Position numbers and translations under genes: made by a program. A model generated the notes under the pieces. That model saw nothing but the letters and a program-made list of their open reading frames with translations. It searched no databases and had not been told where the DNA came from. A DNA stretch of 64,000 nt from Bacillota bacterium. Its GTDB lineage: Bacteria; Bacillota; Clostridia; Acetivibrionales; DSM-1351. Below are positions 1 through 8,790 of the stretch, piece after piece. The stretch is from the NCBI GenBank assembly GCA_023412275.1, contig JAEYNY010000113.1, positions 1 through 64,000 of the forward strand. Direction: 5' to 3'. Position 1 is the first letter of the stretch. Every line of letters starts with the position of its first letter.

Positions 1-23
1 AATAAGCTCATAATCATCTACCT

Positions 24-1106
24 CTATTTATTAAAGTCTGTACTTGAAGACTTCTTCCATAATAATTTAACTTTCTCAAACAAATGAAACTGTTCATTAA
101 AGAACTTTACAGATAGTAGCAGTATCAAAATACCCTGAATAACACCTACAATATCCTTTGGAACATTTGTAAATACGCCGATATAGTCGCTTCCGGTTTT
201 CAGAGCTGCATAGAATACAGCTGCCACCAGAATTCCTACAGGATTATGGCTGCCCAGAAGTGCAATCAGCATACCGTCCCAACCCAATCCCGGACTTCCT
301 GAAAAATCAAGAGTAAATCGATACTTCTCGCTCATGAGGAACCCGGCACCTGCCAATCCGCTAATGGCACCACTTATAAGCATAATGATAATAATTTTCT
401 TGCTGACGTTCATACCTGTAGCTTCTGAAAACTCAGGGTTTTTACCGATAGCTTTTACTTCATATCCAAGTTTTGATTTATTGAAAACTATATACATGAT
501 TACGAAAACTATAAGTGCTATAAAAAAGAATACCGTAAGATTAGAGCCGAATATTTTTTTAAACATTGCACTTTCTGCTATTGGATAGGTTGAAACATAT
601 CCTGATGACGGGTCTTTGAAAACTCCCTGAGAAAGAAACTTTACTATTTCTACAACTACGTAGTTGAGCATGAGTGTTACAACCATCTCATTTACATTAA
701 AATATGCCTTGAGAAGTGCAGGAATAAGTGCAAAAAGCATTCCTACAACAATACCTGTTAGTACACATAGTGTAATATGGAGTACAGGAGGTAACCCCTT
801 TACGGTAAAACCTACAACTCCGGCAAAAAACGCCCCTAGCACCGCCTGACCTTCAACACCCATATTAAAGATATTTGCCTTAAAGGTTATTGCAATTGCA
901 AGACCGGTTAATATTAAAGGAGCTGCAAAGTGCAAGGTTTTTAAAAGTCCGTCCAGGCTAAAGAGGGATTTTTTAATCATTACGGAATAAGTCAAAAATG
1001 GATTTTCACCTATTGCAGCAATTATAATCCCTCCTAATATAAGGGCACTGATTACCGGAAATAAAACATTTAATATATTTTTTAAAAGTGTATTATTTTT
1101 CTTCAT
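24..1106 (-). CDS. BMP-type nucleoside ABC transporter, permease (NupP/YufP-like)
   Basis: Inner-membrane permease of the BPD_transp_2 family, 360 aa, about 8-9 hydrophobic segments. It probably forms half of the channel of a purine nucleoside importer. The family's cytoplasmic-loop motif is visible as FNMGVEGQ near residue 80. It lies 10 bp downstream of the ATPase gene and belongs to an operon running from the lipoprotein gene at 3926 leftwards. The second, shorter permease found in the sister operon (5145-6080) would be expected immediately beyond the left edge of the window. Family assignment is secure; the substrate is inferred from the BMP lipoprotein partner. Confidence 0.9.
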   Translation of the reverse strand: MKKNNTLLKNILNVLFPVISALILGGIIIAAIGENPFLTYSVMIKKSLFSLDGLLKTLHFAAPLILTGLAIAITFKANIFNMGVEGQAVLGAFFAGVVGFTVKGLPPVLHITLCVLTGIVVGMLFALIPALLKAYFNVNEMVVTLMLNYVVVEIVKFLSQGVFKDPSSGYVSTYPIAESAMFKKIFGSNLTVFFFIALIVFVIMYIVFNKSKLGYEVKAIGKNPEFSEATGMNVSKKIIIIMLISGAISGLAGAGFLMSEKYRFTLDFSGSPGLGWDGMLIALLGSHNPVGILVAAVFYAALKTGSDYIGVFTNVPKDIVGVIQGILILLLSVKFFNEQFHLFEKVKLLWKKSSSTDFNK

Positions 1107-1116
1107 AATTTCCCTC

Positions 1117-2664
1117 TTATTCTAAGGATAATCCCGCCATAAGCAGTCCAATTTCAGTGCTGTCGGCTTTTTTACCTTCAACTTCCCCTACAATACGCCC
1201 TTTGTACATAACTATTATCCTGTCACTTAAGTTCATTATCTCGCTGAGTTCACTTGAAACAAGTAAAATAGCCTTATTTTCACTTCTCAGTTCAAGAATC
1301 TTATTATGGATAAATTCTATTGAGCCTATATCAACACCCCGGGTAGGCTGGCTTACTATGAGTACCTTTGGGTCCGAATCAAACTCTCTTGCTACAATTA
1401 TCTTCTGAGCATTTCCCCCGGACAGCTGTGACACATTTCCGTTCTTTTCAGCTACTCTGATATCATATTTTTCTATAAGCTTGTTGCTGGTATTTTCAAT
1501 TTCGTTTTTAAGGAGTACCCCATTTTTGCATACCTTTTTATTACCGTGATACCCTGCTATAATATTCTCGAAAATTGTCATATCCTTACACAGTCCCTGA
1601 GCATATCTGTCTTCGGGAACTATTCCGATACCCGCTGAGCGTAGGCTACTTGGCCATTTATTTGTTATATCTTTATCATATAAGCAAACCGAACCTTCCG
1701 TTGATTCCATCAATCCCGATAGAACTCGCACCAGCTCACTTTGTCCGTTTCCTTCTACCCCTGCAACTCCTAAAATTTCGCCTTCTTTTATTTCAAAACT
1801 AATATCTTCAATAACTTTTTTTCCGAAGTTATCTCGGGTGGATAACTTGCTTACGGAGTAGGCAACCTTATTTCTGCTAACATCCTTATCTTCCTTGCAT
1901 ACATTCAGTATTACTTCACGTCCAACCATCATTTTGGCTATTTCAGCCGAGCTTGTGTCTTTTGTTGCTTTACTTCCAACAACTTTTCCTCGTTTTATAA
2001 CTATAACCTTGTCGCTGACTTCCATTACTTCACGGAGCTTATGGGTAATTAGTATTATTGTCTTTCCCTGCTTTTTAAGTTCCTTGAAGCTCAGTAGAAG
2101 TTCATCTACTTCCTGAGGAGTAAGAACCGCAGTAGGCTCGTCGAATATAAGGATATCTACATTACGGTAAAGCATTTTTAATATCTCCACACGCTGTTTT
2201 GCTCCTATGGAAATGTTCTCAACAATATCGTCTGCTTTAAGCTCAAACTTGTAATCCTCAATTATCTTCTGAACTTCTTTTTTTTCAAAGTTCTTGTTTA
2301 TAATGGGAGTCTTTAACTTAATTTTTTGAGACAAGTTTATTTTTTTGTTTTTTTCCACTCCAAGTAATATGTTTTCAAAAACAGTCAGGCTGGGCACCAG
2401 CTTAAAATGCTGATGCACCATACCCAGGCCACAATTAATGGCATCTAATGAAGAACCGAATGAAACCTTTTTTCCATTAACTAAAAGTTCCCCGCTTGTA
2501 GGACGCTGAAGTCCGAAGAACATATTCATGAGCGTTGTCTTTCCTGCCCCGTTTTCTCCAACTATTGCGGTTATTTCGCCTTTGCCGATGGAAAGGTTTA
2601 TATTATCGTTAGCAACAAAATCGCCATATTTTTTTGTTAAATTAACAGCTTCTATTGCATACAT
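1117..2664 (-). CDS. BMP-type nucleoside ABC transporter, duplicated ATP-binding protein
   Basis: 515 aa cytoplasmic ATPase made of two fused ABC domains, as in RbsA/MglA/YufO proteins. The N-terminal domain (about 1-240) has Walker A GENGAGKTT, a Q-loop MVHQHFK, signature ISIGAKQR and Walker B ILIFDEPT. The C-terminal domain (about 265-510) has a degenerate Walker A (GVEGNGQSE, no Lys), signature LSGGNAQK and a VSQPTRGVD segment in place of the normal Walker B Glu. This asymmetry is normal for the family. It energises the permease at 24-1106 and follows the lipoprotein gene by 32 bp. Family certain; nucleoside specificity inferred. Confidence 0.92.
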   Translation of the reverse strand: MYAIEAVNLTKKYGDFVANDNINLSIGKGEITAIVGENGAGKTTLMNMFFGLQRPTSGELLVNGKKVSFGSSLDAINCGLGMVHQHFKLVPSLTVFENILLGVEKNKKINLSQKIKLKTPIINKNFEKKEVQKIIEDYKFELKADDIVENISIGAKQRVEILKMLYRNVDILIFDEPTAVLTPQEVDELLLSFKELKKQGKTIILITHKLREVMEVSDKVIVIKRGKVVGSKATKDTSSAEIAKMMVGREVILNVCKEDKDVSRNKVAYSVSKLSTRDNFGKKVIEDISFEIKEGEILGVAGVEGNGQSELVRVLSGLMESTEGSVCLYDKDITNKWPSSLRSAGIGIVPEDRYAQGLCKDMTIFENIIAGYHGNKKVCKNGVLLKNEIENTSNKLIEKYDIRVAEKNGNVSQLSGGNAQKIIVAREFDSDPKVLIVSQPTRGVDIGSIEFIHNKILELRSENKAILLVSSELSEIMNLSDRIIVMYKGRIVGEVEGKKADSTEIGLLMAGLSLE

Positions 2665-2696
2665 ATTGCCGCCCTCATTCTGGTTTATTTTTAGTA

Positions 2697-3926
2697 TTAG
2701 TCGTTTGGCATTTTGAGAATTGCAAGCTTAGTTTTATCAAATTTATCTCCTGCCTGAGCATTTGTAACCTTGATTTCTCCGCTTGCTATCTTATCGGATA
2801 TAGTCTTGAGCTGCCCCTTGATTTCATCCCATTTAGCTTTTCCGTCAGCAGTAATCTTTGACTCAATAACACTTAAATCAGTGATTCCTGTAGCACCTGA
2901 AGCAAGATTGTAGCTCATAACTTTTCCGTTAACCTTATCCATAGCATTATCCTTAAAGTTCTTAGCTATTTCATATACAGGTACTTCTGTGTTCTTTAAA
3001 ACACTTGTTAGTATATTTCCAGGTTGGTTTGCGTCTTTGTTTGCGTCAACTTCTATTGAAAGCTTTTTAACTTCTTTAGCTTTTGCGTCTACTCCATCAC
3101 CTACAGCACCTGCAACAGCGTATACTATGTTTGCACCATCAGAATAGTATGTGTTAGCTTTTGTTGCACCGGCTGCTGAATCACTGAAACCTGCATTATA
3201 ATCACTGTAGAAGGTATAATTTACGCCAAGTTCTTTAGCTACATAATTGATACCTTCTGCAAAACCATATCCGAATACTGTGATACCGTTTGATTTTGAT
3301 CCTCCAAGGAAGCCTACTTTTCTTCCTGCATCACCTGAAGTAAATGAATAATCTGCACTATTGAAAAGTTTGGAAGCATTTTCGTTTACTAATGTAGCTA
3401 ATGCACCTGCCATAAAGGATGCTTCATGAACATCGAAAAGAACTGAAACAACGTTTTTATGCTTTACGCTTCCGTCATCGTTTACGTTAGGATTATCATT
3501 GAATATTACAAATGTGGTGTCCGGATATTGTTCAGCAATTGGCTTGCTTCCTCCAACTCCCTTTATTAAAGCATCAAAGTTATATTCAAGACTGAAAATC
3601 AGCTTATAGCCAGCACCTGCCAATTGTGTCAAGCTGCCTGGTATGTCAGTAGTTTCAACAACCTTATAATTTATGCCCAAATCGCTCTTTGCTTTTTCAA
3701 GACCTGCAATTGCTGACTGGTTATATCCCTTATCGTTTGGACCAGCTGCAGAAGTAATCAACGCTATCCCAGGGCCTAAATCGGCAGTACCGGAACTAGA
3801 GCTTGAGGCATTAGTATTACTGGCAGTGGAATTACCAGTTTTGGAATCGGAACAGCCTGTAAAAACCATTGATACCAGCATAATCAGTGCAAGCAGAAAA
3901 GACAATTTTTTAGTAATTTGTTTCAT
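2697..3926 (-). CDS. BMP family nucleoside-binding lipoprotein
   Basis: 409 aa extracellular substrate-binding lipoprotein. It has a lipoprotein signal peptide with lipobox VFTGC near residue 25, then a Ser/Thr/Asn-rich tether, then the BMP (PnrA/Med-like) fold with motifs such as GPNDKGYNQSA and FLGGSKSNG. It binds the solute, probably a purine nucleoside, for the permease and ATPase downstream. The ribosome site GGAGAGG sits just before the ATG. First gene of the operon 3926-24. About 45 residues longer than its paralogue at 8791-9879, with which it shares architecture but not close sequence. Confidence 0.9.
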   Translation of the reverse strand: MKQITKKLSFLLALIMLVSMVFTGCSDSKTGNSTASNTNASSSSSGTADLGPGIALITSAAGPNDKGYNQSAIAGLEKAKSDLGINYKVVETTDIPGSLTQLAGAGYKLIFSLEYNFDALIKGVGGSKPIAEQYPDTTFVIFNDNPNVNDDGSVKHKNVVSVLFDVHEASFMAGALATLVNENASKLFNSADYSFTSGDAGRKVGFLGGSKSNGITVFGYGFAEGINYVAKELGVNYTFYSDYNAGFSDSAAGATKANTYYSDGANIVYAVAGAVGDGVDAKAKEVKKLSIEVDANKDANQPGNILTSVLKNTEVPVYEIAKNFKDNAMDKVNGKVMSYNLASGATGITDLSVIESKITADGKAKWDEIKGQLKTISDKIASGEIKVTNAQAGDKFDKTKLAILKMPND

Positions 3927-4015
3927 GTTGACCTCTCCTCCGATAATATAGTGTTATAGATTTGATATATTAGATTATTAGAAGCCTAAGTCGCGATCCT
4001 AGGTCCTCTTTTTAT

Positions 4016-4063
4016 AAAAGCCATGGCATAAGTGATTTTTGAGTGCAAGAAACTAAGCCATAG
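4016..4063 (-). terminator. Probable terminator after the GntR gene
   Basis: Inverted repeat CCATGGCATAAGT (4021-4033) with ACTAAGCCATAG (4052-4063), closed by an AT-rich loop. On the minus strand it is followed by a short T-run. It lies between the GntR gene (end 4120) and the lipoprotein gene (start 3926), so the transporter operon probably starts from its own promoter at about 3950-4010. Confidence 0.5.
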
Positions 4064-4119
4064 CATATTATCTTACTTGGCATTCTTACTTCTTTGTTTA
4101 CTAATTTGCAATTTAAGAA

Positions 4120-4848
4120 TTATTCATGTATCTGGTTAATATAAAATTTAAACTTGTCCGACCTGTAAAAGCTTTTGAAAGATTCTATAGGCAGCTCTCT
4201 CCCATTTACCAGTCCATATGTTATCGCCTTGAATAATAGTACAGGATCTCCCTCTTTTACCTTAAGTTCTCTGGCAACTTCATCAACCGCCAATACTGCC
4301 TCGATGGTTCTTGTTGCTTTAGTAATTTTTGTACCGTATTTAGTTTCAAGTACTTTGTAAATGGAATCAACTCCGAAATCATAGGTGTCTATTAAGGGAA
4401 ATAATTTGCATGGTAAGTACGCGGTTGTCAGATTGACAGGTTCGTTGTTTGCATAATATACACGCTTAACTTCATATACCTTGTCTCCCTGACTAAGCTG
4501 CAATTTTCTGAGCATAACTTTGTCAGCCTCAACAATCTCTGACTTTAGAAGTCTCTTAGAAGGGGTCATTCCCAATTTTATTATATCTTGAGTACAACTG
4601 GTTATTGAAATCAAATCCTGGTCCAGAGTATCCTTTTTAACAAAAGTTCCCTTTCCCTGAATACGATAAAGATATCCTTCATTAACAAGATCATCTATTG
4701 CCTTCTTAACAGTTATCCTGCTCAAACCAAATATACCCATTAGTTCTCTTTCACTTGGAATAAGGCCATCGGGGCCGATTTCCTCATTATTAATCATTTC
4801 TACTATTTTTTGTTTCACCAAATAGTATTTAGGTACCATTCCGCTCAC
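4120..4848 (-). CDS. GntR/HutC-family transcriptional regulator
   Basis: 242 aa one-component regulator. A winged helix-turn-helix covers residues 5-72 (PSERELMGIFGLSRITVKKA, then the wing with GKGTFVKK), and a UTRA effector-binding domain covers about 95-235. It sits between the two BMP-type import operons and is transcribed in the same direction, so it is a plausible local regulator of one or both, possibly responding to a nucleoside or a sugar phosphate; this is inference. It is paralogous in architecture to the GntR protein at 47219-47953, which controls the amino-sugar genes. Start chosen at the ATG after a GGGGGA-type ribosome site. Confidence 0.88.
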   Translation of the reverse strand: MSGMVPKYYLVKQKIVEMINNEEIGPDGLIPSERELMGIFGLSRITVKKAIDDLVNEGYLYRIQGKGTFVKKDTLDQDLISITSCTQDIIKLGMTPSKRLLKSEIVEADKVMLRKLQLSQGDKVYEVKRVYYANNEPVNLTTAYLPCKLFPLIDTYDFGVDSIYKVLETKYGTKITKATRTIEAVLAVDEVARELKVKEGDPVLLFKAITYGLVNGRELPIESFKSFYRSDKFKFYINQIHE

Positions 4849-4886
4849 GTTTATCCCCCTTGAATGTCCTTGTTATTATAATATTA

Positions 4887-4921
4887 TATTGTTATGTTGA
4901 TATGTCCACTTACATAATATA
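4887..4921. promoter_or_regulatory. Candidate GntR autoregulatory operator
   Basis: Inverted repeat TTATGT (4892-4897) / ACATAA (4912-4917), about 45-75 bp upstream of the GntR start, in a very AT-rich region. HutC-type regulators often bind such symmetrical AT-rich sites next to their own gene. No second copy was found upstream of the two transporter operons, so the assignment is weak. Confidence 0.3.
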
Positions 4922-5068
4922 TTATATATAGCCAAAAGTCAACACGATTCGACATTAAAATTTGTACACTTTTTTCTAATTCTAATTAAATATAGTATTA
5001 GTATTTGTATATTTAATAATTAATATAAATACTTATATAGTTCTCACGTAAAGTTCAATAAACACAGC

Positions 5069-5125
5069 AAAAAGGGACTTAAATAAGGCTGTTTCAGTCG
5101 AACAACGCTTAATTAAGTCCCTTTT
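5069..5125 (-). terminator. Terminator of the second BMP-type operon
   Basis: Long inverted repeat AAAAAGGGACTTAA (5069-5082) / TTAAGTCCCTTTT (5113-5125), with a smaller nested stem inside. On the minus strand it ends in a T-run 20 bp after the stop of the last permease gene (5145). It is symmetrical enough to act in both directions. Confidence 0.8.
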
Positions 5126-5144
5126 CAAACTATTTCACAATTTA

Positions 5145-6080
5145 TCATCTGGTGCCTTTTTCATAAGGTATTCCGTCTGCTTTCGGCATTACTGAGCGCC
5201 CCACAAACAAAACAAGTACAATTATGGTTGTAATATAGGGCAGCATGGATAATAACTGTGATGGTATCTTGACTGTGCCCCCACCCAGCAATACCACAAG
5301 TGCCTGAGAAAGTCCAAAGACCAGACATGCACCGTACGCTCCATGGGGGGTCCATTTTCCAAATATTACTGCTGCAAGTGCAATAAATCCCTGACCGGAG
5401 ATAGCTGTCGCGGAGTAAAGCGACACTACAGCAAGTGTCATCGCCGCACCTCCGAAGCCGGAAAATACACCTGACAGGATAACACATGAGTACCTTATTG
5501 TTGAAACGCTTATTCCCAGCGAATCCGCAGCCGCCGGATGCTCGCCTACAGACCTAATCCTGAGTCCCCATTTCGTCCTGTATAACACGAACCAGATCGT
5601 CAGCATAAGTATAAATGCTATTATTACAGTGGTATCTATGTTCAGCAATGAAAGTACCGGATGTTCCTTTGAATTTATTTTACCCAAAACTTTTGGTATC
5701 TTTTTAGTTACAGGCTTAGTCATGGTTGCTCCTTGAAAGAAAAGCCTTGAAAGAAATAGTGAAAGACCCAGCCCGAGAAAATTCATGGCAATACCTGATA
5801 CTGTCTGATTTGCTTTAAACGATATGGACGCAATCCCATGCATCAGAGCAAGGATTCCTCCTGCCAAACCTGCAGTTAAAAATCCTAGCCAGGGATTAGA
5901 TGTATAATAACCCACCGTAGCACCGGTAAATGCACCTATAGTCATCATTCCCTCTATTCCAAGGTTAATAACACCTGCACGTTCGGATATAACTCCTCCC
6001 ATGGCGCCGAAGACCAGCGGTGTTGAATACATAAGGGTTATACTTATTGCCAGTAATATGCTATTTAACATTATCAACAC
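5145..6080 (-). CDS. BMP-type nucleoside ABC transporter, permease (NupQ/YufQ-like)
   Basis: 311 aa integral membrane permease of the BPD_transp_2 family with about 8-9 hydrophobic helices. The family loop motif appears as INLGIEGMM near residue 40. This shorter permease pairs with the longer one encoded by the overlapping upstream gene (6061-7188); together they form the heterodimeric channel. The reading frames overlap by 20 bp, suggesting translational coupling. It is the last gene of the operon that starts at 9879 and is followed by a strong terminator. Substrate inferred from the BMP lipoprotein. Confidence 0.9.
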   Translation of the reverse strand: MLIMLNSILLAISITLMYSTPLVFGAMGGVISERAGVINLGIEGMMTIGAFTGATVGYYTSNPWLGFLTAGLAGGILALMHGIASISFKANQTVSGIAMNFLGLGLSLFLSRLFFQGATMTKPVTKKIPKVLGKINSKEHPVLSLLNIDTTVIIAFILMLTIWFVLYRTKWGLRIRSVGEHPAAADSLGISVSTIRYSCVILSGVFSGFGGAAMTLAVVSLYSATAISGQGFIALAAVIFGKWTPHGAYGACLVFGLSQALVVLLGGGTVKIPSQLLSMLPYITTIIVLVLFVGRSVMPKADGIPYEKGTR

Positions 6081-7188
6081 CTCTCTTTCTGAGTCTGTCC
6101 GCTATTAGCGGGAATATTGTCGCCAAAGCCACAAAGAACACAATTGTGCCTATCATTATATTGATTATCTCTGACGGAGCCCCGATATCCGATTGTATTG
6201 AACCTCCTCCGTAAAGTAAACCACTGAAAAACAGACCTGCAAAAATACATCCAACAGGAGAGCTTCCCGCAATAAGGGCTACCGATAGACCATTCATGCC
6301 ATTTCCCTCAAAAATGGAAAGTGTTGAAATCCTGTGAGGATCGCAGCCTGTTATCTGCATAGCACCTGCAAGGCCTGATATGGCTCCCGCGATAACCATG
6401 GACAGGATTATTTTCGAAGTTACATTCATGCCGGAGAATTCTGCTGCATCTCTGTTGAAGCCTACTGCACGGAGTTCAAAGCCTTTTGTGGTTCGGTGAA
6501 GAAAAAAAGTAACCACTATTACCACTATTATGGCTATCAAGAATCCGTAATTCAGATTTGTCCTGAGTAATATCTCCTGTAGGATTGGGTGTTCCTTCAA
6601 CCATTCAATTCCCTTTTTGGAGGTTTTCCAACTCTGCAAAACTGTTGTATACGTCTGAGCCCTTACTTCATACGTCGCCTCCGCATTTGGTTTCTTCAGT
6701 CCCGGCAGTGTTATTATGAAATTATTCAAATAAAGAGCAATCCAGTTCAACATAATGCCTGTTATTACCTCATGAATACCGAAACGCCCTTTAAGAAATC
6801 CTACCAATCCACCATAGGCAGCTCCTACCGCAACTGCGGCCATAACAACCACCAAGATTTGGAGGGGACCCGGAAGATTTAGCTTATACCCCAGTACTGC
6901 CGCAGTTATAGCACCCATAATGTACTGTCCTTCAGTTCCGATGTTGAACAAACCTGTTTTAAATGCAAAAGAGACACTTACAGCAGTGAGGATTATAGGT
7001 GTAGCTTTAATTATGGTATTTGAAATATATTTGGGTTTTGAAAATATTCCTCTGAACATGGAAGCGAAGGCATCTATCGGATTGTATCCTGCGATTGCAA
7101 GAACTATTGCACCCACAATGAACCCCAATATAATTGAAAGAAAAATTCCGGTCAAGGGTTTTTTAATAATTCTATTTATATGCCTCAT
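6061..7188 (-). CDS. BMP-type nucleoside ABC transporter, permease (NupP/YufP-like)
   Basis: 375 aa membrane permease, homologous to the product of 24-1106. It has the loop motif LFNIGTEGQ near residue 85 and an extended soluble loop of about 50 residues in the middle (around KKPNAEATYEVRAQTY). It overlaps the ATPase gene upstream (17 bp) and the second permease downstream (20 bp), so the three genes are tightly coupled. Likely role: channel subunit for purine nucleoside import. Confidence 0.9.
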   Translation of the reverse strand: MRHINRIIKKPLTGIFLSIILGFIVGAIVLAIAGYNPIDAFASMFRGIFSKPKYISNTIIKATPIILTAVSVSFAFKTGLFNIGTEGQYIMGAITAAVLGYKLNLPGPLQILVVVMAAVAVGAAYGGLVGFLKGRFGIHEVITGIMLNWIALYLNNFIITLPGLKKPNAEATYEVRAQTYTTVLQSWKTSKKGIEWLKEHPILQEILLRTNLNYGFLIAIIVVIVVTFFLHRTTKGFELRAVGFNRDAAEFSGMNVTSKIILSMVIAGAISGLAGAMQITGCDPHRISTLSIFEGNGMNGLSVALIAGSSPVGCIFAGLFFSGLLYGGGSIQSDIGAPSEIINIMIGTIVFFVALATIFPLIADRLRKRGVDNVK

Positions 7189-8716
7189 TTTTTTTACCCC
7201 CTCCTGCCATAAGCAGTCCGATAGTGTTCTCGTCCGCCTCTCCCTGACTGAAAGTGGCTACGATTCTTCCGTCGTAAATCACAGCGATTGTATCCGATAC
7301 ATCCATAATTTCATCAAGCTCAAAAGATATCAGCAAAACACCCTTGCCTTCATCCCGCTGACTTACCAACGATTTGTGTACATATTCAATTGCTCCTACA
7401 TCCAGACCTCTGGTAGGCTGTACAGCTACAAGAATGTCAGGATCGTTGGTTACCTCCCTGGCGATAATAACCTTTTGCTGATTCCCCCCAGATAGAGCTC
7501 TCACTTTTGTATCTTCACAGTTGGAAGGTCGTACATCGAAACGTTCTATACAATCTTTTGTAAATGTATATATGGATTTATAGTCCAATACTCCGGAACG
7601 GGAAAAAGGCTTCTTGTGATAGTTTTCCAGTACAAAGTTTTCGGCTACTGAAAAATCCAGAACTAAGCCTCTTTTGTGACGGTCTTCATGAATGGTACAA
7701 AGCTTATTGTTCAATACATTCCTTGGAGTTGTGTTTTGTATTTCTTTACCATTAATCTTTATCCTGCCGTTTTTAACCTTTGACAGACACGTAATGGCCT
7801 CCACCAATTCCTTCTGTCCATTACCGTCAATACCTGCAATTCCTACTATTTCACCCTTTCTTACTGAAAGAGAAAGATTCTTTACTTTGTCGATGCCTCT
7901 ACGGTCGGCAACCGTAAGATTTTCGATTTCAAATATAGTCTCTTGCAGTTTTACAGGCTGCTTCTTTATATGTAGATTCACATCGTGTCCAACCATCATG
8001 GATGCAAGCTGCATTTCATCAACATCACTTACGTTTACTGTGTCTATGTATACTCCTCTTCTGATTATCGTACATACATCAGAGGATTCTTTTATTTCCT
8101 TCAATTTATGTGTAATAATAATTATTGTCTTTCCATCGGCTATAAGGTTATGCATAATAGTAATCAAATCCTGAATTTCCTGAGGAGTTAATACAGCCGT
8201 TGGTTCATCGAGTATTAGTATTTCGGCTCCCCTATAAAGTGCTTTCAGAATTTCTACTCTTTGCTGCATTCCAACTGTAATATCTTCAATTTTTGAGTCC
8301 GGGTCAACATTCAACCCGTATTTTTTGCTGAGCTCTTGAATATCTTGCCGTACTTTTTTATTGTCAATTACTCCGGCTTTGTTTGTGACTTCTTTGCCAA
8401 GAATTATATTCTGTGACACTGTGAAGTTCTCAACCAGCATGAAGTGCTGGTGTACCATTCCTATGCCGTTTTCAATAGCCACATTTGGATTTTTAATATT
8501 CACTTTATTACCTTTAAGGTAAATCTCTCCACTGCTGGCCTGGTACAATCCATAAAGAATATTCATGAGGGTTGATTTACCTGCACCGTTTTCCCCTAGC
8601 ATTGCATGAATAGTGCCTTTTTTAATATCAAGGCTAACATTGTCCAAAGCACAAAAATCACCGAAGTATTTTGTAATGTTACGCATTTGCACTGCAAATT
8701 GTCCGCTAATGTCCAT
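7172..8716 (-). CDS. BMP-type nucleoside ABC transporter, duplicated ATP-binding protein
   Basis: About 514 aa ATPase with two ABC domains, paralogous to 1117-2664. The first domain has Walker A GENGAGKST, signature ITVGMQQR and Walker B ILILDEPT; the second has a degenerate Walker A (GIDGNGQKE) and signature LSGGNQQK. The frame is open to 8767, but I choose the ATG at 8716 (MDISGQF) because GGGGG precedes it at ribosome-site distance; the first in-frame start lies inside a stable hairpin. An ATG at 8728 is the other candidate. Confidence 0.9.
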   Translation of the reverse strand: MDISGQFAVQMRNITKYFGDFCALDNVSLDIKKGTIHAMLGENGAGKSTLMNILYGLYQASSGEIYLKGNKVNIKNPNVAIENGIGMVHQHFMLVENFTVSQNIILGKEVTNKAGVIDNKKVRQDIQELSKKYGLNVDPDSKIEDITVGMQQRVEILKALYRGAEILILDEPTAVLTPQEIQDLITIMHNLIADGKTIIIITHKLKEIKESSDVCTIIRRGVYIDTVNVSDVDEMQLASMMVGHDVNLHIKKQPVKLQETIFEIENLTVADRRGIDKVKNLSLSVRKGEIVGIAGIDGNGQKELVEAITCLSKVKNGRIKINGKEIQNTTPRNVLNNKLCTIHEDRHKRGLVLDFSVAENFVLENYHKKPFSRSGVLDYKSIYTFTKDCIERFDVRPSNCEDTKVRALSGGNQQKVIIAREVTNDPDILVAVQPTRGLDVGAIEYVHKSLVSQRDEGKGVLLISFELDEIMDVSDTIAVIYDGRIVATFSQGEADENTIGLLMAGGGKKNEAYK

Positions 8717-8751
8717 AGTTACCCCCATACTTTTAGCTGGTAAATACAAAA

Positions 8752-8774
8752 GGTTGGGGGAAATCAATCCCCCC
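8752..8774 (-). terminator. Intercistronic G/C hairpin after the lipoprotein gene
   Basis: GGGGG (8756-8760) and CCCCC (8769-8773 or 8770-8774) form a compact stem in the gap between the lipoprotein stop (8791) and the ATPase start (8716). There is no clean T-run on the minus strand. Such hairpins after binding-protein genes usually protect the upstream message and lower expression of the downstream ATPase. Confidence 0.6.
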
Positions 8775-8790
8775 CTTATTTAAATGAATT

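Noticed and set aside
3961..4080. Purine riboswitch upstream of the first BMP operon (a TTAGTTTCT segment is present)
   Set aside because: The downstream core blocks are missing, and the stem fits better as the terminator of the GntR gene.
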